A stretch of DNA of 59,705 nucleotides. It comes from Acanthamoeba sp. SK_2022b. Its lineage: Eukaryota; Discosea; Longamoebia; Acanthamoebidae. Position numbers and translations under genes: made by a program. Positions 1 through 13,921 of the stretch are shown here, in pieces. The notes under the pieces were generated by a model. That model saw only the letters and a program-made list of their open reading frames with translations. It had not been told where the DNA came from and ran no database searches. Position 1 is the stretch's first letter; the number at the start of each line of letters is the position of its first letter. The stretch is from positions 1 through 59,705 of the forward strand of contig JANDJZ010000293.1 in NCBI GenBank assembly GCA_027943245.1, in the 5' to 3' direction.

Positions 1-597
1 CGTCTTTGATCTCCACGAACAGCCCCGTCATCCATTTTACAAACCGCTGGTGTCCGCCAGGGCTGGTGATGAAGTTCCACATGTGCAGCGTGCAATAGGC
101 CTGGAACTTGGTCTGCCACAGAGAGGTAAGTCCCGAATGGGAGAGGAAGGGCTGGAAGGTGTTGTAGTGGTGTTGTAGTGGTGTGATGGGGTGGTGTTGT
201 GATGTTTGTGCGATGGTGTGGTGGGAAAGGGCGACTACCATCTGTTGCAGTTCGTGAGACTCTCTGTTGCCTTGCTCTCGGCCGTAGCAGAGTTCTATGA
301 AGTGCATAATGTCTTCCAGGTAGAACTTGCACCGCCTGGATCTGTCGAGCATAAAGAGGATGCCCAGATGGGTCAAATCAATGGGATAATCTCTTAAGAT
401 GGTGTCGGTCTGCATCTCCACCAACTGATCAACTGTCTGCACTCAGCGATCAAATGAAGATTAGATTGTGGTCTTCATATGCAGTCTGGCATAGAGAGCT
501 CTACCAGGTAGTCTCTGTTCTTCTTGTGTCCAGTTTCTCGTCGCACTCGCTCGTACTCGGCAGTAGCCTTCTGTTTGATGCTCTGCAAGTTCCCCAT
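1..597 (-). CDS. Unknown protein with degenerate EF-hand-like segment, 5' part only
   Basis: Not recognised. The start is taken at 597 because the frame opens with MGNLQSIKQKATAEYERVRR, a coding-like charged segment, and runs to about residue 40. A short intron follows, then an exon around 440-235 whose product contains LGILFMLDRSRRCKFYLED. This has EF-hand spacing (D at 1, S at 3, hydrophobic at 8, acidic at 12) but C instead of the usual G at position 6 and basic residues at 5 and 7, so calcium binding is doubtful. A third exon (about 120-1) encodes an aromatic-rich stretch with FQAYCTLHMWNFI and runs off the left edge. The MGN start would allow N-myristoylation (inference). The upstream gene ends only about 90 bp away. 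Confidence 0.55.
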
Positions 598-651
598 CTT
601 TACCACCTCTGTTGCTGGTTGTTACAGGGCGTTTGTCTTTTCTAACCCAGG

Positions 652-659
652 TGACGTCA
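652..659. promoter_or_regulatory. TGACGTCA (CRE-like) palindrome
   Basis: A perfect TGACGTCA lies 55 bp upstream of the start at 597, inside the roughly 90-bp gap to the preceding gene. It extends into ACGTCAGCAAAC, a 12-mer that recurs upstream of the GCNA-like gene. A role as a bZIP site is inferred from the known consensus. Confidence 0.4.
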
Positions 660-686
660 GCAAACCAAAATAAGCAAGTTGCAGTT

Positions 687-1923
687 TCAACGGATGGGCC
701 TGGCTCTTGGTTGTATCCACTCCGTGTCGGCCTTGGAGTTGACGCATCGACTCGACCGTCGGTGTTTCTCTACCTGGCGTACTTGAACGACAGCAGACAC
801 CGAACGTTCACACAACCGCTCCACGAGTAAACCGCCTTCAAGAGTAGGCCGAAAGAAGGGATGCAAAAGAGCTTCTGCCAGGGGCAACCGCTTCTTCGGG
901 TTGAGCTTGAGCAGGCGGCGGGCCAAGTCGAGCCCTTCCTCCGTACACCACGGCGCCGGTGTCCACGCCTTGTTCGCTGCACGGTTGAACAGCAGCTTCT
1001 TCAGCTCGTTTTCCCTGTTGAAGTTGTCGTTATCTTTGGCGCGACCCGCTACCATGTGAGAGAATCATACGGCGCGTTGTGGGTCCAGGACTGGATGAAG
1101 GATCGGGCTTGGCCGCGTGGAGCGGCGTGGAGCTGCTGGGCCAGGCGCAGGGCAGCCTGATCGGAGCGCGGGTAGATCCACATAAGCTGCAACGTGGAAT
1201 TGGCCCGGGCTTAGAACAGATAGCAAAGAATGACGAAGACAGAAGGGGTCAGGGGTGGTACGGATTGCAGGAGCATGATGCCAAGGCTCCAGGTATCGGC
1301 GGCGGTAGTGGGCAGATTGAGGCCAATCCCACGCAGTTCGGGGCAGGTGTAGCCTGGCGTGCCCGTGGTAAGGATCTCCTTGTCGCATCTCTCCACATCG
1401 ACTGCGTGGTCAAAGTCGATTATCACCGCCCTCTAACAATGCAACCACCCACCCGTGACGCATGGTTGAGCTCAGTCATCTTACTGCAATCGAATAGTAC
1501 GAACCATATGCTTCGTCAGAATAACGTTGTCAGGCTTGATGTCGTAGTGCAGGATGCCTCGCTCATGACACTCCAACAGAGCCTGCCAGCAGAGACGTCA
1601 ATCTCAATTTACAGAGATAACCTTGCAAACACAGGGCTACAAGTACGTACTCGTGTGAGGTGGTAGAAGAAACGGCGGACGCTCGCAGGTGTCGGCATGT
1701 CTTCAAAGTAAGCGGGCGCGCCCTCGATGTACTCCAAGATGAGTACGCGCTCGCCCTCCGCCCATGACCGTGCCCTCGTCGATCAGCCGCACCACCCCAG
1801 ACACGCCCTCGAGGCGGCGCAATGCATGCATTTCCTGGTGGTGTATCCAATGGCCAGCCAGTCGCCTCTTGACTGCCACCAGCTGGCCGTTGGCCACGTT
1901 TTTCGCCAGATATACTTCCGTTG
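687..1923 (-). CDS. Protein kinase domain (HYD/DFD variant), possibly the C-terminus of the upstream membrane protein
   Basis: Kinase subdomains appear in order across five or more exons. They are: TEVYLAKNVANGQLVAVKR (glycine-loop end and VAVK lysine), a helix C region, GILHYDIKPDNVIL (catalytic loop with HYD for HRD, catalytic D and metal-binding N kept), IIDFDHAVD (DFD where DFG is usual), GTPGYTCPEL (APE-like), and AADTWSLGIMLLQ (subdomain IX). A 40-residue insert rich in R, Q and A follows, then the C-lobe motif LLKLNPKKRLPLAEALLHPFF. The last codon is before the stop at 687. The domain has no credible start of its own: the glycine loop is cut by an intron (1924-1992). Joining at that intron (GTAATC donor after 1993, acceptor before 1923) reads in frame from the membrane-protein exon. 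Activity is uncertain because of the DFD. Confidence 0.75.
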
Positions 1924-1992
1924 CTCGTCCCTATTCAGGGTTGACAGATAGGCGTTAGATAAAAAGCAGCTCATAGAGTTGGCGGCGATTAC

Positions 1993-4325
1993 AGGCCTTC
2001 ACAAGGGCCGTGATACTGGCCTTCGTATGACGCTTCGCTTGGGCGTCTTGGCTGTCTTCTTGTCTTCCCGGCGATGTTTTACCATCACTGCCCTCGTTGT
2101 CGTTGCAATTGACGCCACCGTCAGCCTCGTATATGCCTTTGTCGTCTTGGCCCTCGCTACTGCCACCGCCGTCGCTAGTCCCATCTCTTCCATTGCCTCG
2201 GCCGTCATTCGCCTCTCCTCCTCCCTCGGCAGCGTACTCGTTGGCCAGCCTTTGGAGATCGGCCGGCTGCCTCTGAGCCAGCTCAGCTGTCTGAACAGCG
2301 TGGAGGCGCAAGTACCAAAGAGCCCTGAAGATGAGCACCAGCTCTAATGCTGGGCGTGGAGTCAGTCGTTGTAATGCCAAAAAGAAGGCAGAGGTACGTT
2401 CGGATGCCGAGTATTGTAGAAGTATGTGCGGGTGGAACTGGTTACCCCTGTTTGTATGATGGATCTCCATGCCCAACAGCAGGAACCGGGTGCCGGCCCA
2501 GTAGATCCCGAATGCAAATGGATGCTCCCATCCAAGATCGGCCTGCTGCATGCACATCCACCGCATCTCGTTCAGCACCATTTGGCTTACATATCAGGAA
2601 TACGTCAGCGAAGCCCATAAACATCTTTAAAACGAAAGGTGAGCATGCGTACATGTCACAGAGATCGTTTTCGTCCTTCTTGTGCTCAATTGCAATAAGG
2701 CCGAGGTAGACCAGCTCCGTATGGGGAGTTATGCTGATGCCGGAAAGAGCTGCCTTGGTAAACCCGACGATACCATCACACTCCTTGGCGTTATTCTTGC
2801 TGAGATTGGTCAAGTCTGTCTGTGCTCCTCGCCTGAATTGAGTGAGCTGACCCTGCCAGGACAATGCATCGAGGGAAGTACCAGGCTCGTCCGATTGTGT
2901 CACTGCACCCCGCAGTAAAGCAGACGTACAACCAGGCGTAGAGATCCATGTCTTTCGTTACCTCGCCATCGGATGATCCTAAACGCTGAGGCTTCAGGCC
3001 ACGGAGAAGTTCTACCAGCACCCTTGCACAGAGGTCAAAGTCGTGGTGGGTCGTGTCGAACGAGAAAGCTCTGCCGAAGCCGCCGAGGTTGTACTGCCCG
3101 TCTATGAATCGCACCTGTATACAGACATCAACAGGAGCAGCGACCAGAGTTATGTTGTAACAAGTGTACCTCAGGTAAATGGTGATGCTCGCCAGCTAAT
3201 ATCTCGAGGTAAGCCGGTAAACGGAAGCGGCGGTGACGAAACACGTGAAGAACCCACTCCAGCTTAGCGTCATGCAATGCGATGCTCCACACCCGGTCGT
3301 TCTGCTCGGGGACAATGGGCTCCACGATGATTCCCACCTCGCAAAAAGTGACGGCGGATAACTCGGGTTGCATCCCGAGGTTGCTGATCAGAGACCTCTG
3401 AGATGTCATCTGGTCTGCACATGTGGGGCCCGCTTGTGGAAGCACAACTCCTGCAGCGGCCCTACATCTTTCGAGAAAGGGAACCCATTCTCCCGACACT
3501 TCCTGCACTCGCGCTTTTGTGCCTTAAGGATGAGACACAACAAGGTGGCTGTGCAAGGGAACAGCTACCTGGCGAGAGTAGAAGATACTTTTTGCCCTGC
3601 TTGAGAACTGCAGGAACCTCGGCAGTAATAAGATCTACCACGAGATGATAAGGGAAGGCCCCTTGGAACGCGGCTGGGTACTGGGAGCCTGCTTCAAATT
3701 GGAGGAAGACAAGATCTCCATTCTCAAAGAACAGCCGTGGTGGCTCCATCTGTTCAAGAAGAGAGGTAAGCGTTCTTTTTGCTCGCGAGGAAAATACCAC
3801 CGCCAACTCGTGCAAACGGCGAATTTATTGGACAAACAGTACGAGACTGGCTGCTGTGCCGTCTTAGACCTTACACACGAGTTTAAGGAGATGGACATCT
3901 TCCTGGTGTGCCTGGACTTGCCTGCGCTCCTCGAGAAGCTCGGCGACCAGGTCTCTCTCGGCTTTGTAGCAGCGCGGCATGGTGAAGGCGAACAGGAAGG
4001 ACAGGAGCGATATGAAGACTGCCACCACGCTCTTGTCGCTCCTCTGAACGGCCTGACCCAGCTCGAATGCCACCACGAAACAACCGCCCAGGAAGAAGGC
4101 GTAGATCCCAGTGATGTAGACCAGGGCACATGGCAGGCTCCGCTTGAAGTAGCCTACCAGACCTATCGAGCCAATAAACAAGAGCAGAGGTGATGTAACC
4201 GCGTAGATGGCCAGCATGGGGCTGTGCGGGTGGCGTGAGAAGTCAAGGGACCACAAAGCCAGCGTAAAGACCAGACCTCCGGCCAAGAATACACAGCAGT
4301 TGAGAACATGCGAAGGCAAAACCAT
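1993..4325 (-). CDS. Multi-pass membrane protein, unrecognised; likely N-terminal part of the kinase gene
   Basis: The start is ATG at 4325. The first exon encodes four hydrophobic helices within about 120 residues (around CCVFLAGGLVFTLALW, the following LLLFIGSIGLVGYF, ALVYITGIYAFFLGG, and VAVFISLLSFLFAF), then a basic/acidic helix ending at LLKL. Later exons encode soluble segments (for example LFFENGDLVFLQFEAG, LPAYLEILAGEHHH, and DLYAWLYVCFTAG) and a second hydrophobic cluster with MFMGFADVFLI and WAGTRFLLLGMEI. A D/G/E-rich low-complexity linker and TKASITALVK then lead into the kinase exon. No family was recognised. Several internal junctions (about 2640-2560 and 3130-3110) are unresolved. 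If it is joined to the kinase, the whole is a membrane-anchored kinase; if not, the two are tightly packed neighbours. Confidence 0.55.
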
Positions 4326-4814
4326 GTTGAAGATCAGGATTAAGTAGGCGTGGAGGGGCAGGAGAGGAAGCAGCGTTGGCGAAAAGATGAAGGTGAGCCT
4401 TGCGTTTAAATAACAAAAAGATGCGGAGTGGTGAGCGGTGACTGGCGTGTGCCACAGTTCATCACTGAGATGAGCATGTAGTCTGCTGGTAACCAAAGAT
4501 GATTTGAAGCTCCGCAGTGCGTGCCAGAAGATGTCATATCCTTTGCAACCCAGCCCAGAGGGATTGCTGCGTTAGAAGTGAACAGCCAAGGCGCGCAACT
4601 ATTGGCTGGAGATTGCCTGGGCATTGCATTTTTAGCCAAGGCGTGAAACCAGAGCATTTTTTTATTTTATTTTTGATTTTATTTTTTTATTTAAAAAAAA
4701 GAGAGCACCACAGCGCGAAGAAGAGTTGCTGACCGTAGACGCCCGGACCATCCAAACGCGGGACAAGCCAGGTGTTCTACGATACTGCCTACGCTCACCT
4801 CCTCACCACCCGAA
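4326..4814. other. Intergenic, 489 bp
   Basis: Holds the promoter of the membrane-protein/kinase gene and the 3' flank of the stress-protein gene. It includes a T-rich then A-rich stretch (about 4658-4702). No coding signal was seen. Confidence 0.6.
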
Positions 4815-5677
4815 CTACTGGTGGTCAATGGCTGCGGCGGTTGTTCGGTTGGCACGCTCATTGCCCGATTCAGGAACCAGCACCACCGGCCGCCTGCCGC
4901 AGTACTTCATCACTGCCGTGCCCGACGCTCCCAACAGCGGCCTGGTCAACACGACAGATTAGCTGTAGTGGAACAGCCCACATGGGCGCCCGAGGAGAGT
5001 CGGCACCTGGGGTGCCTCTGGCCGATGACCACCGCCGCGGCATCCTTCTTTTCGGCCAGGTGGCACACGGCGTGCCCGAATCCACCTCGCGTGGTGTAGG
5101 TGAAGTGCTTCAGCATGCAGTGCCTCTGCCCAGTCGCGAAAAACAACATTCGTTACGCGAAGTTGAAGCAGCAACGAGAGGCTATGGCGTACGCCGGCGT
5201 CGCGGCACATGTCGAGGTAGCGGCGTTCGATGGCCTTGTGGCGCTCCTCGGAGTCTTCGTCTTCTCCAAAGGGCGCCTGCCTGTCGCCGCCCCTCGAAGC
5301 GGAGGTGAGAGAAACGCGGATGCCGTGCGCCAGCACCACAAAACGCGCTCGGGGCATCTGGGCCAGCGTGAACCGCAGGGCCTCGTCCGCGGCGGGACTG
5401 CCGTCTACGCACACCACCGCCAGCCCGTCCTCGTCGCCCTCGAAGTGGTCGGCCGCCTTCGTCGTCCCGTTCCTCTCCTGTGATGGCTCGTGAGCGCTCA
5501 GACAACATGCAAGAGAGTGGCAGGGGGGGGGGTGCTGCAGGTAGAGACCTTGAAGTGCTGTTTGAGATTCTGTGTGGTCTGGTCCTTCTGGCTGAGGAAG
5601 CGCAGGCGGTCTACAAAGTAGGTGTCGAGGTCTTCCTCATACTGTCCATCGTCCTTGCCCTTGCCCTTCTTCTCCAT
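4815..5677 (-). CDS. Universal stress protein (USP/UspA) family
   Basis: The start ATG at 5677 opens an MEKKGKGKDDGQYEEDLDTY tail, then an intron. The USP fold follows: LAVVCVDGSPAADEALRFTL (beta-1 with Asp and the helix-1 motif), PRARFVVLAHGIRVS, a charged linker with helix HKAIERRYLDMCRDAGV, an intron, GHAVCHLAEKKDAAAVVIGQRHP, an intron, and PLLGASGTAVMKYCGRRPVV before the stop at 4815. The join GQRHP-R-PLLGASGTAV (donor GTGCCG, acceptor GACCAG) rebuilds the G-x2-(G/H)-x-n-G-x-x-G-(S/T) nucleotide-binding signature of ATP-binding USPs; the usual second Gly is H. It is probably cytosolic. It shares a 170-bp divergent promoter with the lipase maturation factor gene. Confidence 0.85.
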
Positions 5678-5847
5678 GATGATCGATGTTGGCTCACAAG
5701 GGTTGTGCGCGCCGCAAGCATTTTTCTGTCGTGGTAGTGGTTGCCGACTTCCGTCGAAGTTTCACTAGCAACCACAAGCCTGGAAGTCGGAGTTGGTGCT
5801 CAAGAAAAGAAGGAGGAAATTGTGGCCATTTCTCTTGGTAAGCGAAG
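5678..5847. promoter_or_regulatory. Shared divergent promoter region (USP / LMF)
   Basis: Only 170 bp separate the two divergent start codons (5677 minus, 5848 plus), so both core promoters must lie here. No TATA box is obvious. Confidence 0.5.
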
Positions 5848-8800
5848 ATGAGCACCAAGAGCCGTGCGGCCTCCGGTGGAGGTGCGAGCGGACTGAAGAA
5901 GCGGAGTGTTGGGTATGCAGCTTCCTTTTAAAAACCGCAAGTAGTTTGCCAGACTGACGAACTCATCTCTGTACAGGAAGAGCGTCACCACGCCTCCCTC
6001 CACCGCGCCAAACAAGGTGTGTCCTCTTCACCTTAATGTGTAATCATACTTCCTTCCTCCTCTGACACTACACAACCTGCGCAGAAGCCTTTGGCCAAAG
6101 AACAGGAGGCCAATGCTAGTTGTGGCGCCAAGAGTGGTGGCTGGCTGGCCAGTGCGTCCAGCGACTACTTCATGGGGCGATGGCTGTTTCTGCAGGGACT
6201 TGCGTACGAGCTACTTGGCTTCTCTACTGACTTGCGACTGTACGACTCACCATGTGGTCGTGCGCCCTGCAGTGCGGTGTACCTGGTGGCCTTCTCCTCG
6301 CTCTACGTTCAGATTCCTGGGCTGTGGGGGCATGAAGGTGTCATGCCCGCCGATGCCTACATCAAGCGAATCGGCTCCTCCCAGGTTGTTCTTGCTGCTC
6401 GTGCGCCGGGCTCCGTCTTCTGACATTCTCACATTTGGCCACTGCGGTGTGCACGCCCCGCCTCAGCTGTCGGTGTTGCGCTACCTCGAGCCTCACATGG
6501 CCGTCGATACGGCCTTGCACGTGATGGCCCTCTCGGGGATCGTCCTATCGGCCTCCTCTCTATTGCTCCAGTTCAACTCGTCGATCCTGTTCGCGGCGCT
6601 CTACGTGCTCTATCTCTCCTTCTTCCAGTACGGCCACCCGTCGTGTTCTGGGCTGTCGCCTGGGACAGCACTAACCAGTGATTCCCTTCTCTCCCGTTGG
6701 CTACACCGCTCCGTGTCTCTCTCTCTCTCTCTCTCCGTACCACAGAGTCGGCCAGACATTCCTGTCGTTCCAGTGGGATATCCTGCTGTTGGAGACCGGC
6801 GCCCTGGCCATCTTCGTGGCCCCGCTCTTCTCTCGCTCCAAGTACGGTCGAGCTCTCCCTCTCGCGGGTCTCCCCTCCCAACACGCCGCGCTGTGCTCTG
6901 ACCAGTGTCTCTGGTGCAGATACGACCTGGCTTCGCCGACCTCCCCCCTGTCCACGTTCATGGTGCGCTGGCTTTTGTTTCGCCTTATGTTTCTCTCCGG
7001 TACCGTGCCCCGCTCCAGGCCATCGGCAATGTGCTCATCCTAGTCGCTTGCGGCGCGATCCTTACTCTCTCCCTGTGCGCTACTCTCCGCAGGCCTGGTC
7101 AAGCTGTCCAGCCAGTGCCCGGCGTGGTGGGGCCTCACCGCGCTCCACTACCACTACGAGACCCAGTGCATCCCGGGCCCGCTCGCCTGGTATGCGCATC
7201 ACTTGCCCGATGCCGTACAGAGGTATGCGATCCACAACGCTGCTAGCGGTTAATGGTCTGTGTTGTGTAGAGTTGGCAGTTCTAACGCTCGTGCGCCCGT
7301 TGCTCAACGTTAGGATCTCTGTCGCAGTCACGTTTGTGATTGAGGTTCTCTGCCCCTTCTGGATCTTCGTGCCCAATCGGCTGGTGCAGATTGCTGCTGG
7401 CCTCCTCCAGGTCCTTCTCCAGGTTTGTGCATTGCCTAATTTACAAATAGCTATTTTGTAAATGGTTTGTTAATTTTCCTTTCTCCCCAGTTGCTGATCA
7501 TCGTCACGGGTAACTACAACTTCTTCAACTGGCTCACCATCGTCCTCTGCTTCCCGCTATTCGACGACCGCTTCCTCGCTAGCGTCCTAGTGCTTCCTGC
7601 TGGCGTCAAGCGCAGGCTCACGGGCCAACGCGGCAACAGCACCTGCGCTTGGCTCTCGTGGATCACGCTGGCCCTGGTCACCGCAGCCACCGCTTTCGTG
7701 TGTTGGCACGCCTTCGTGGTCGACTGGCCGCGACTCTTTGACGGATCGGCGCCCGACCTGAACAACCCGCGCCCGGCCATCAGGATCGCGTTCACCCGCG
7801 ACCAGTGGGCGGCCTTCCTGCATTTGGTCACCCCGCTGAGCATCGCGGCTGGCGGGCTGTTCGTTCTCGTCAACTCCCTCCGCGATGTGGGCCAGGCCAT
7901 CGCCTCAGCATTCGTCACTGGGAGCATCGACGTGGAGAGGCGGCGCTCGGTCGGCCGACGCGTGTGGTCGGCTGTCGGCGGTCTGTGGCGGGTCGGCTGC
8001 GCGGTGGCTCTGGTGGCGGTGCTTTCGGGTCTCTTCGTGGCCTCGCTGGTGCCCTACACCAGGAGCGCGGACAAGGCCACCATGAGCGAGCTGCCCGCGA
8101 TCGCGCAGACCTGCTACGCCTTCACGCAGCCCTGGCACGCTACAAACGCCTACGGCCTCTTTGCCAGGTAAGCGAGCGCTTGCCCAACCCCGCGCCGCGG
8201 CCATCGCTGACGTCATGCGCTCTCCTACCATTGGCCACCCCTTCCTTGACTGGCCAGGATGACGACCGAGCGCCCAGAGATCCGGGTGGAGGGCTCCCAC
8301 GACGGCCGCACGTGGAAGCCGTACCTCTTCAAGTACAAGCCCGGCCAGGCCAACGTCGCTCCGCCGATAGTCGGTACGCGCACACGAAGAAGACAATGAA
8401 TGCTTGGAATTCGTTGTGGTGTTGCTGGCCATCTTTGCTGACGGTCTGAGGCTCGCTGCAGCGCCGCACCAGCCACGCCTCGACTGGCAGATGTGGTTCG
8501 CGGCGCTGGGGTCCTACCAGCAGGCCCCGTGGTTCGTGAGCTTCCTGGTGCGCCTGATGGACAATTCGCGCCCGGTGATCGCACTGCTCGCCAACGACCC
8601 CTTCCCCACCACGCCACCCGCCTACGTGCGCGGCGTCGTCCAGAACTACCACTTCTCCAAACCGACCAACGGCTCGCTTCTCAACGAGATGCTCGTTGAG
8701 GCTGACCGGTTCCTCTTCGGCCGCAAGCGGCTTCTCTCTGCGTACGTGTGCTGCGCGTGTTGTGCGTTGTGCGTTGTGCGTTGTGTTACCTTACGAAAGC

Positions 8801-9104
8801 AACCAACAGATCGCTGAACGGGCCAGTGGGGGAGGAGGGCGTGTGGTGGGACGTGATTCACAAGAGCGCGAGGGACTACTTGACCCTGACGCCCGGCACG
8901 ACCGACCAGCTGGAGCGTTACTTCAGCAGCAACTTTGGGTGGAAGCTGCACGTGGACCCGCTGGTCCATCGTCACGCGTGGGAGAAGACCATCACCGAAG
9001 ACGTGTTCCGCGTGGCGAGCGCCTATGCCACGACCTTTGTCGCGTCGTGCATCGGCCTGGCCCTCCTCCCCACCGCCGCCTTCTGGTCCCTCTTCTTCCA
9101 CTGA
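5848..9104 (+). CDS. Lipase maturation factor family protein
   Basis: ER polytopic membrane protein; in vertebrates LMF1 is needed for folding and assembly of lipoprotein, hepatic and pancreatic-type lipases. Start ATG 5848 ([12 protein letters not shown]). Two short introns give [23 protein letters not shown]. Family blocks in order: [90 protein letters not shown] then [45 protein letters not shown], a variable TM region (7650-8090), [37 protein letters not shown], and a C-terminal TM at [17 protein letters not shown]. It therefore covers the whole family. The stop at 9104 is followed by AATAAA-type signals at about 9144-9160. Introns are short; one near 6715-6745 ends in a (TC)n tract. Confidence 0.93.
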
Positions 9105-9192
9105 AGAGGGTCTTTGCCCGAAAGCCATTTTTTTCATCCAAAAATAAAATTTGAATAAATGAAGAAAAAAACAAAACAAAAAAACTGTTGTG

Positions 9193-11713
<2,521 letters not shown>

Positions 11714-12047
11714 AAGTCCACACACACACACACACACACGTGCGGGTAGAAGGTTACAAGTCTCAGCTAGAAGAAAACGAAAGGGAAAGAGGGGACAGAC
11801 ACGGAGCCGATTGCACGCTACACTCCGCTCAGTGACTAATATGGATCACTTCATGAAGCCGCAAGAGGTGGACAGCGATTCGTGAAAGCATAAGAAGAAG
11901 CTCATTCGGGAGACCTTCCAGGGGATCGACTACTACATCGTGCCCACGCTCGCCTCGATTGGTAATTGTTCAGTGCTCGCCACGGACAACCAGGATCAGT
12001 TTGCGTTGTATAGAGCAAGAGCACTGATGATGTTGTTGGTTTGGTTT
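11714..12047. other. Convergent intergenic region, 334 bp
   Basis: Lies between the stops of the Ub-BTB gene and the short-chain dehydrogenase. It holds a short (CA)n at 11720-11740 and the broken coding-like fragment annotated separately. Confidence 0.6.
11841..11961 (+). pseudogene. Coding-like fragment with in-frame TGA
   Basis: One frame reads MDHFMKPQEVDSDS, stop (TGA at about 11883), then KHKKKLIRETFQGIDYYIVP and TLASI, ending at a GTAATT donor-like site. Residue composition on both sides of the stop looks coding, but no downstream exon exists before the opposing dehydrogenase gene. It could be a truncated gene remnant, or a last exon of the Ub-BTB gene with the second half fortuitous. 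The family is not recognised. Confidence 0.3.
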
Positions 12048-13590
12048 CTAGTGGTCGATGAGTCCGGCCATGCGAGCAGAGACGTCCCACAGCCTCTTGG
12101 CGTCGTCCAGGTTGTAGGAAGCCGAGCTGCTTGCGATCGGGCGCTTCTTGTGGATGTAGTACTTGCCCGTAACGCCTTCCAGCGCGGGCGAGCTGGCCAC
12201 CCAACCGAACGTCTGCGCCGCTTCTTCGGCCTTCACAGCTACACGCCCACCGCCCAATCAGCCAGTGCCCGTGCTGCAGTGCCGTTCCCCGCGAGACCAT
12301 GCCGTACCAAAGAGCTTCTGTAGGAGCTTGAACAGGAACTCTCGCACCGGCGTGCTGTAGGAGGCCACGCCAGTGTCGGCAAGAAATGGGTCGACTACAC
12401 GCGCATGCATGTGAGACATGAACAGGCACATGTGGCGTTGACACAAAACGACCACAGGCGTGCGATAGACGTGCCCACGTTGACGGTTACAGGAGCGCCC
12501 TGTTCCAACAGGCGACGCGCCAACTCGTAGCTGGACATGGCGATCATGAGCTTTGTGCGACCGTACGAGTACCAGGGCCCATAGCCCTTGTCCATCTGTA
12601 GGTTGTCCCACTCAAGCTTGCCTGCAATCATCACGAGCGTCCAGCGACGATTTTTATGGTCGTCAGACCACTCGACATGGGGATAACCAGGGGAGGCAGC
12701 TGTACCGCTGCGATGGGCCTGGGAAGACACGTTGACGATGCGCGCGTTGCCGGTTTCGATCATGCGTGGGAGCAGGAGGTTCGTAAGGAGGAAGGGGCCT
12801 GGCCCCAGGGTTTTCGAAGACACGGGGAGCAGTTATCAACGTGAGCACGATGATCGGCGCATGGAGATGGGCAAGGGATGAGAGGGGCACCGAGGTAGTT
12901 GGTCTGAAACTGACGCTCAAAGCCGTCCGCAGTCTTGGCGTAGGGCGCCATGAACACGCCTTGGCCAATCACACCCCAAAAGCGCTGTCAGACGGCTAAG
13001 GAATGAGCAAGCAGAGTGTGGGAGGGGGCGCACTGGCGTTGTTGACGAGCACGTGTAGTGGGAGGTCCCGCCGCTCAAACTCCTGCACAAAGTTGCGTAC
13101 CGAGTCTAGCGACGTCAAGTCCAACTGTGCGCCCCGCGGCCATGAGCGGACAGCAAACACATGTTGCCGTCCAAATGCTTCGAGGTGTATACCTGCATGA
13201 CCTCGACCATGTCGTTACCGCTCGCCTCAACGATCTCACCTCTGGCCTTCTCCGCCTTCTCCATGTTGCGACACGCTTGCGCGTTCACACCCAAGTCAAG
13301 TCACTTCACAGCTCTCTCGCACATGCACCCAACACCAGTGCGCTCACGTCGTACCCATAATGACGTGTGCTCCCATCCTGGTGTGCAATGCCACCCACCG
13401 TGTGAGTCAGGGCAATTGGCAAAGCTTGCCATTGGACAAGTTGGGCGTGGCGGTACCGAGCGAGGTAGAGTGCGGTGTAGTAACCGAGACCGCTGTTGGA
13501 CCCGGTCACGATGCACACCTTGCCCCGCACCCACTCGTCGGTGTCCGGGTAGTCCCCCGCTCCAATCCGTGACCACACTGCCCCCATCAA
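12048..13590 (-). CDS. Short-chain dehydrogenase/reductase (retinol dehydrogenase/WWOX-like)
   Basis: NAD(P)-dependent oxidoreductase with a Rossmann fold. From the start at 13590: WVRGKVCIVTGSNSGLGYYT (TGxxxGxG cofactor loop), intron, ACRNMEKAEKARGEIVEASG (NADP-type ACR motif), LDLTSLDSVRNFVQEFERRD, LPLHVLVNNA (NNA motif), APYAKTADGFERQFQTNYLG, LLTNLLLPRMIETGNARIVN (continuing VSSQAHR, the catalytic Ser region), and WYSYGRTKLMIAMSSYELAR (YxxxK). It ends after YYIHKKRPIASSSASYNLDD with the stop at 12048. The pattern matches the retinol dehydrogenase 11-14/WWOX class that acts on lipophilic alcohols and aldehydes; the substrate cannot be read. No PTS1 or TM anchor was seen. At least six introns. 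It lies next to acyl-CoA oxidase in the same orientation. Confidence 0.9.
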
Positions 13591-13921
13591 TCTGACTGTT
13601 GGCTGAACTTTGCGTGTGCGTGCTTGCGTGTGTGTGTATTGCTCTCGATGTGCGTAGCACTTGGGTTGCTGTGATGGAATGGCGACTGGTGCCCAACCTG
13701 TGTTCCGCGCGTGCGCCCGTTGTTGACCTTATGGCCCCTTAGCCAGCGAACTTGACCAGGCCGCCGCCAGACCTTGGCAGAGGCTTCGCTGGAATGGCGC
13801 TGAACCATTCCACGGATCGATCGCTGGCCGCCCCGACAGGGTGTCTCGTGATCATCATGAAAACGGTTTGGGGAAAACACAGTTGGTGGCAGTGGGTGGG
13901 GAGAGGCGAGGCATGCAGAGT
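13591..13921. other. Intergenic, 331 bp
   Basis: Promoter side of the dehydrogenase gene and 3' flank of acyl-CoA oxidase; no coding signal was recognised. A short TG-rich patch lies at 13615-13640. Confidence 0.5.
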
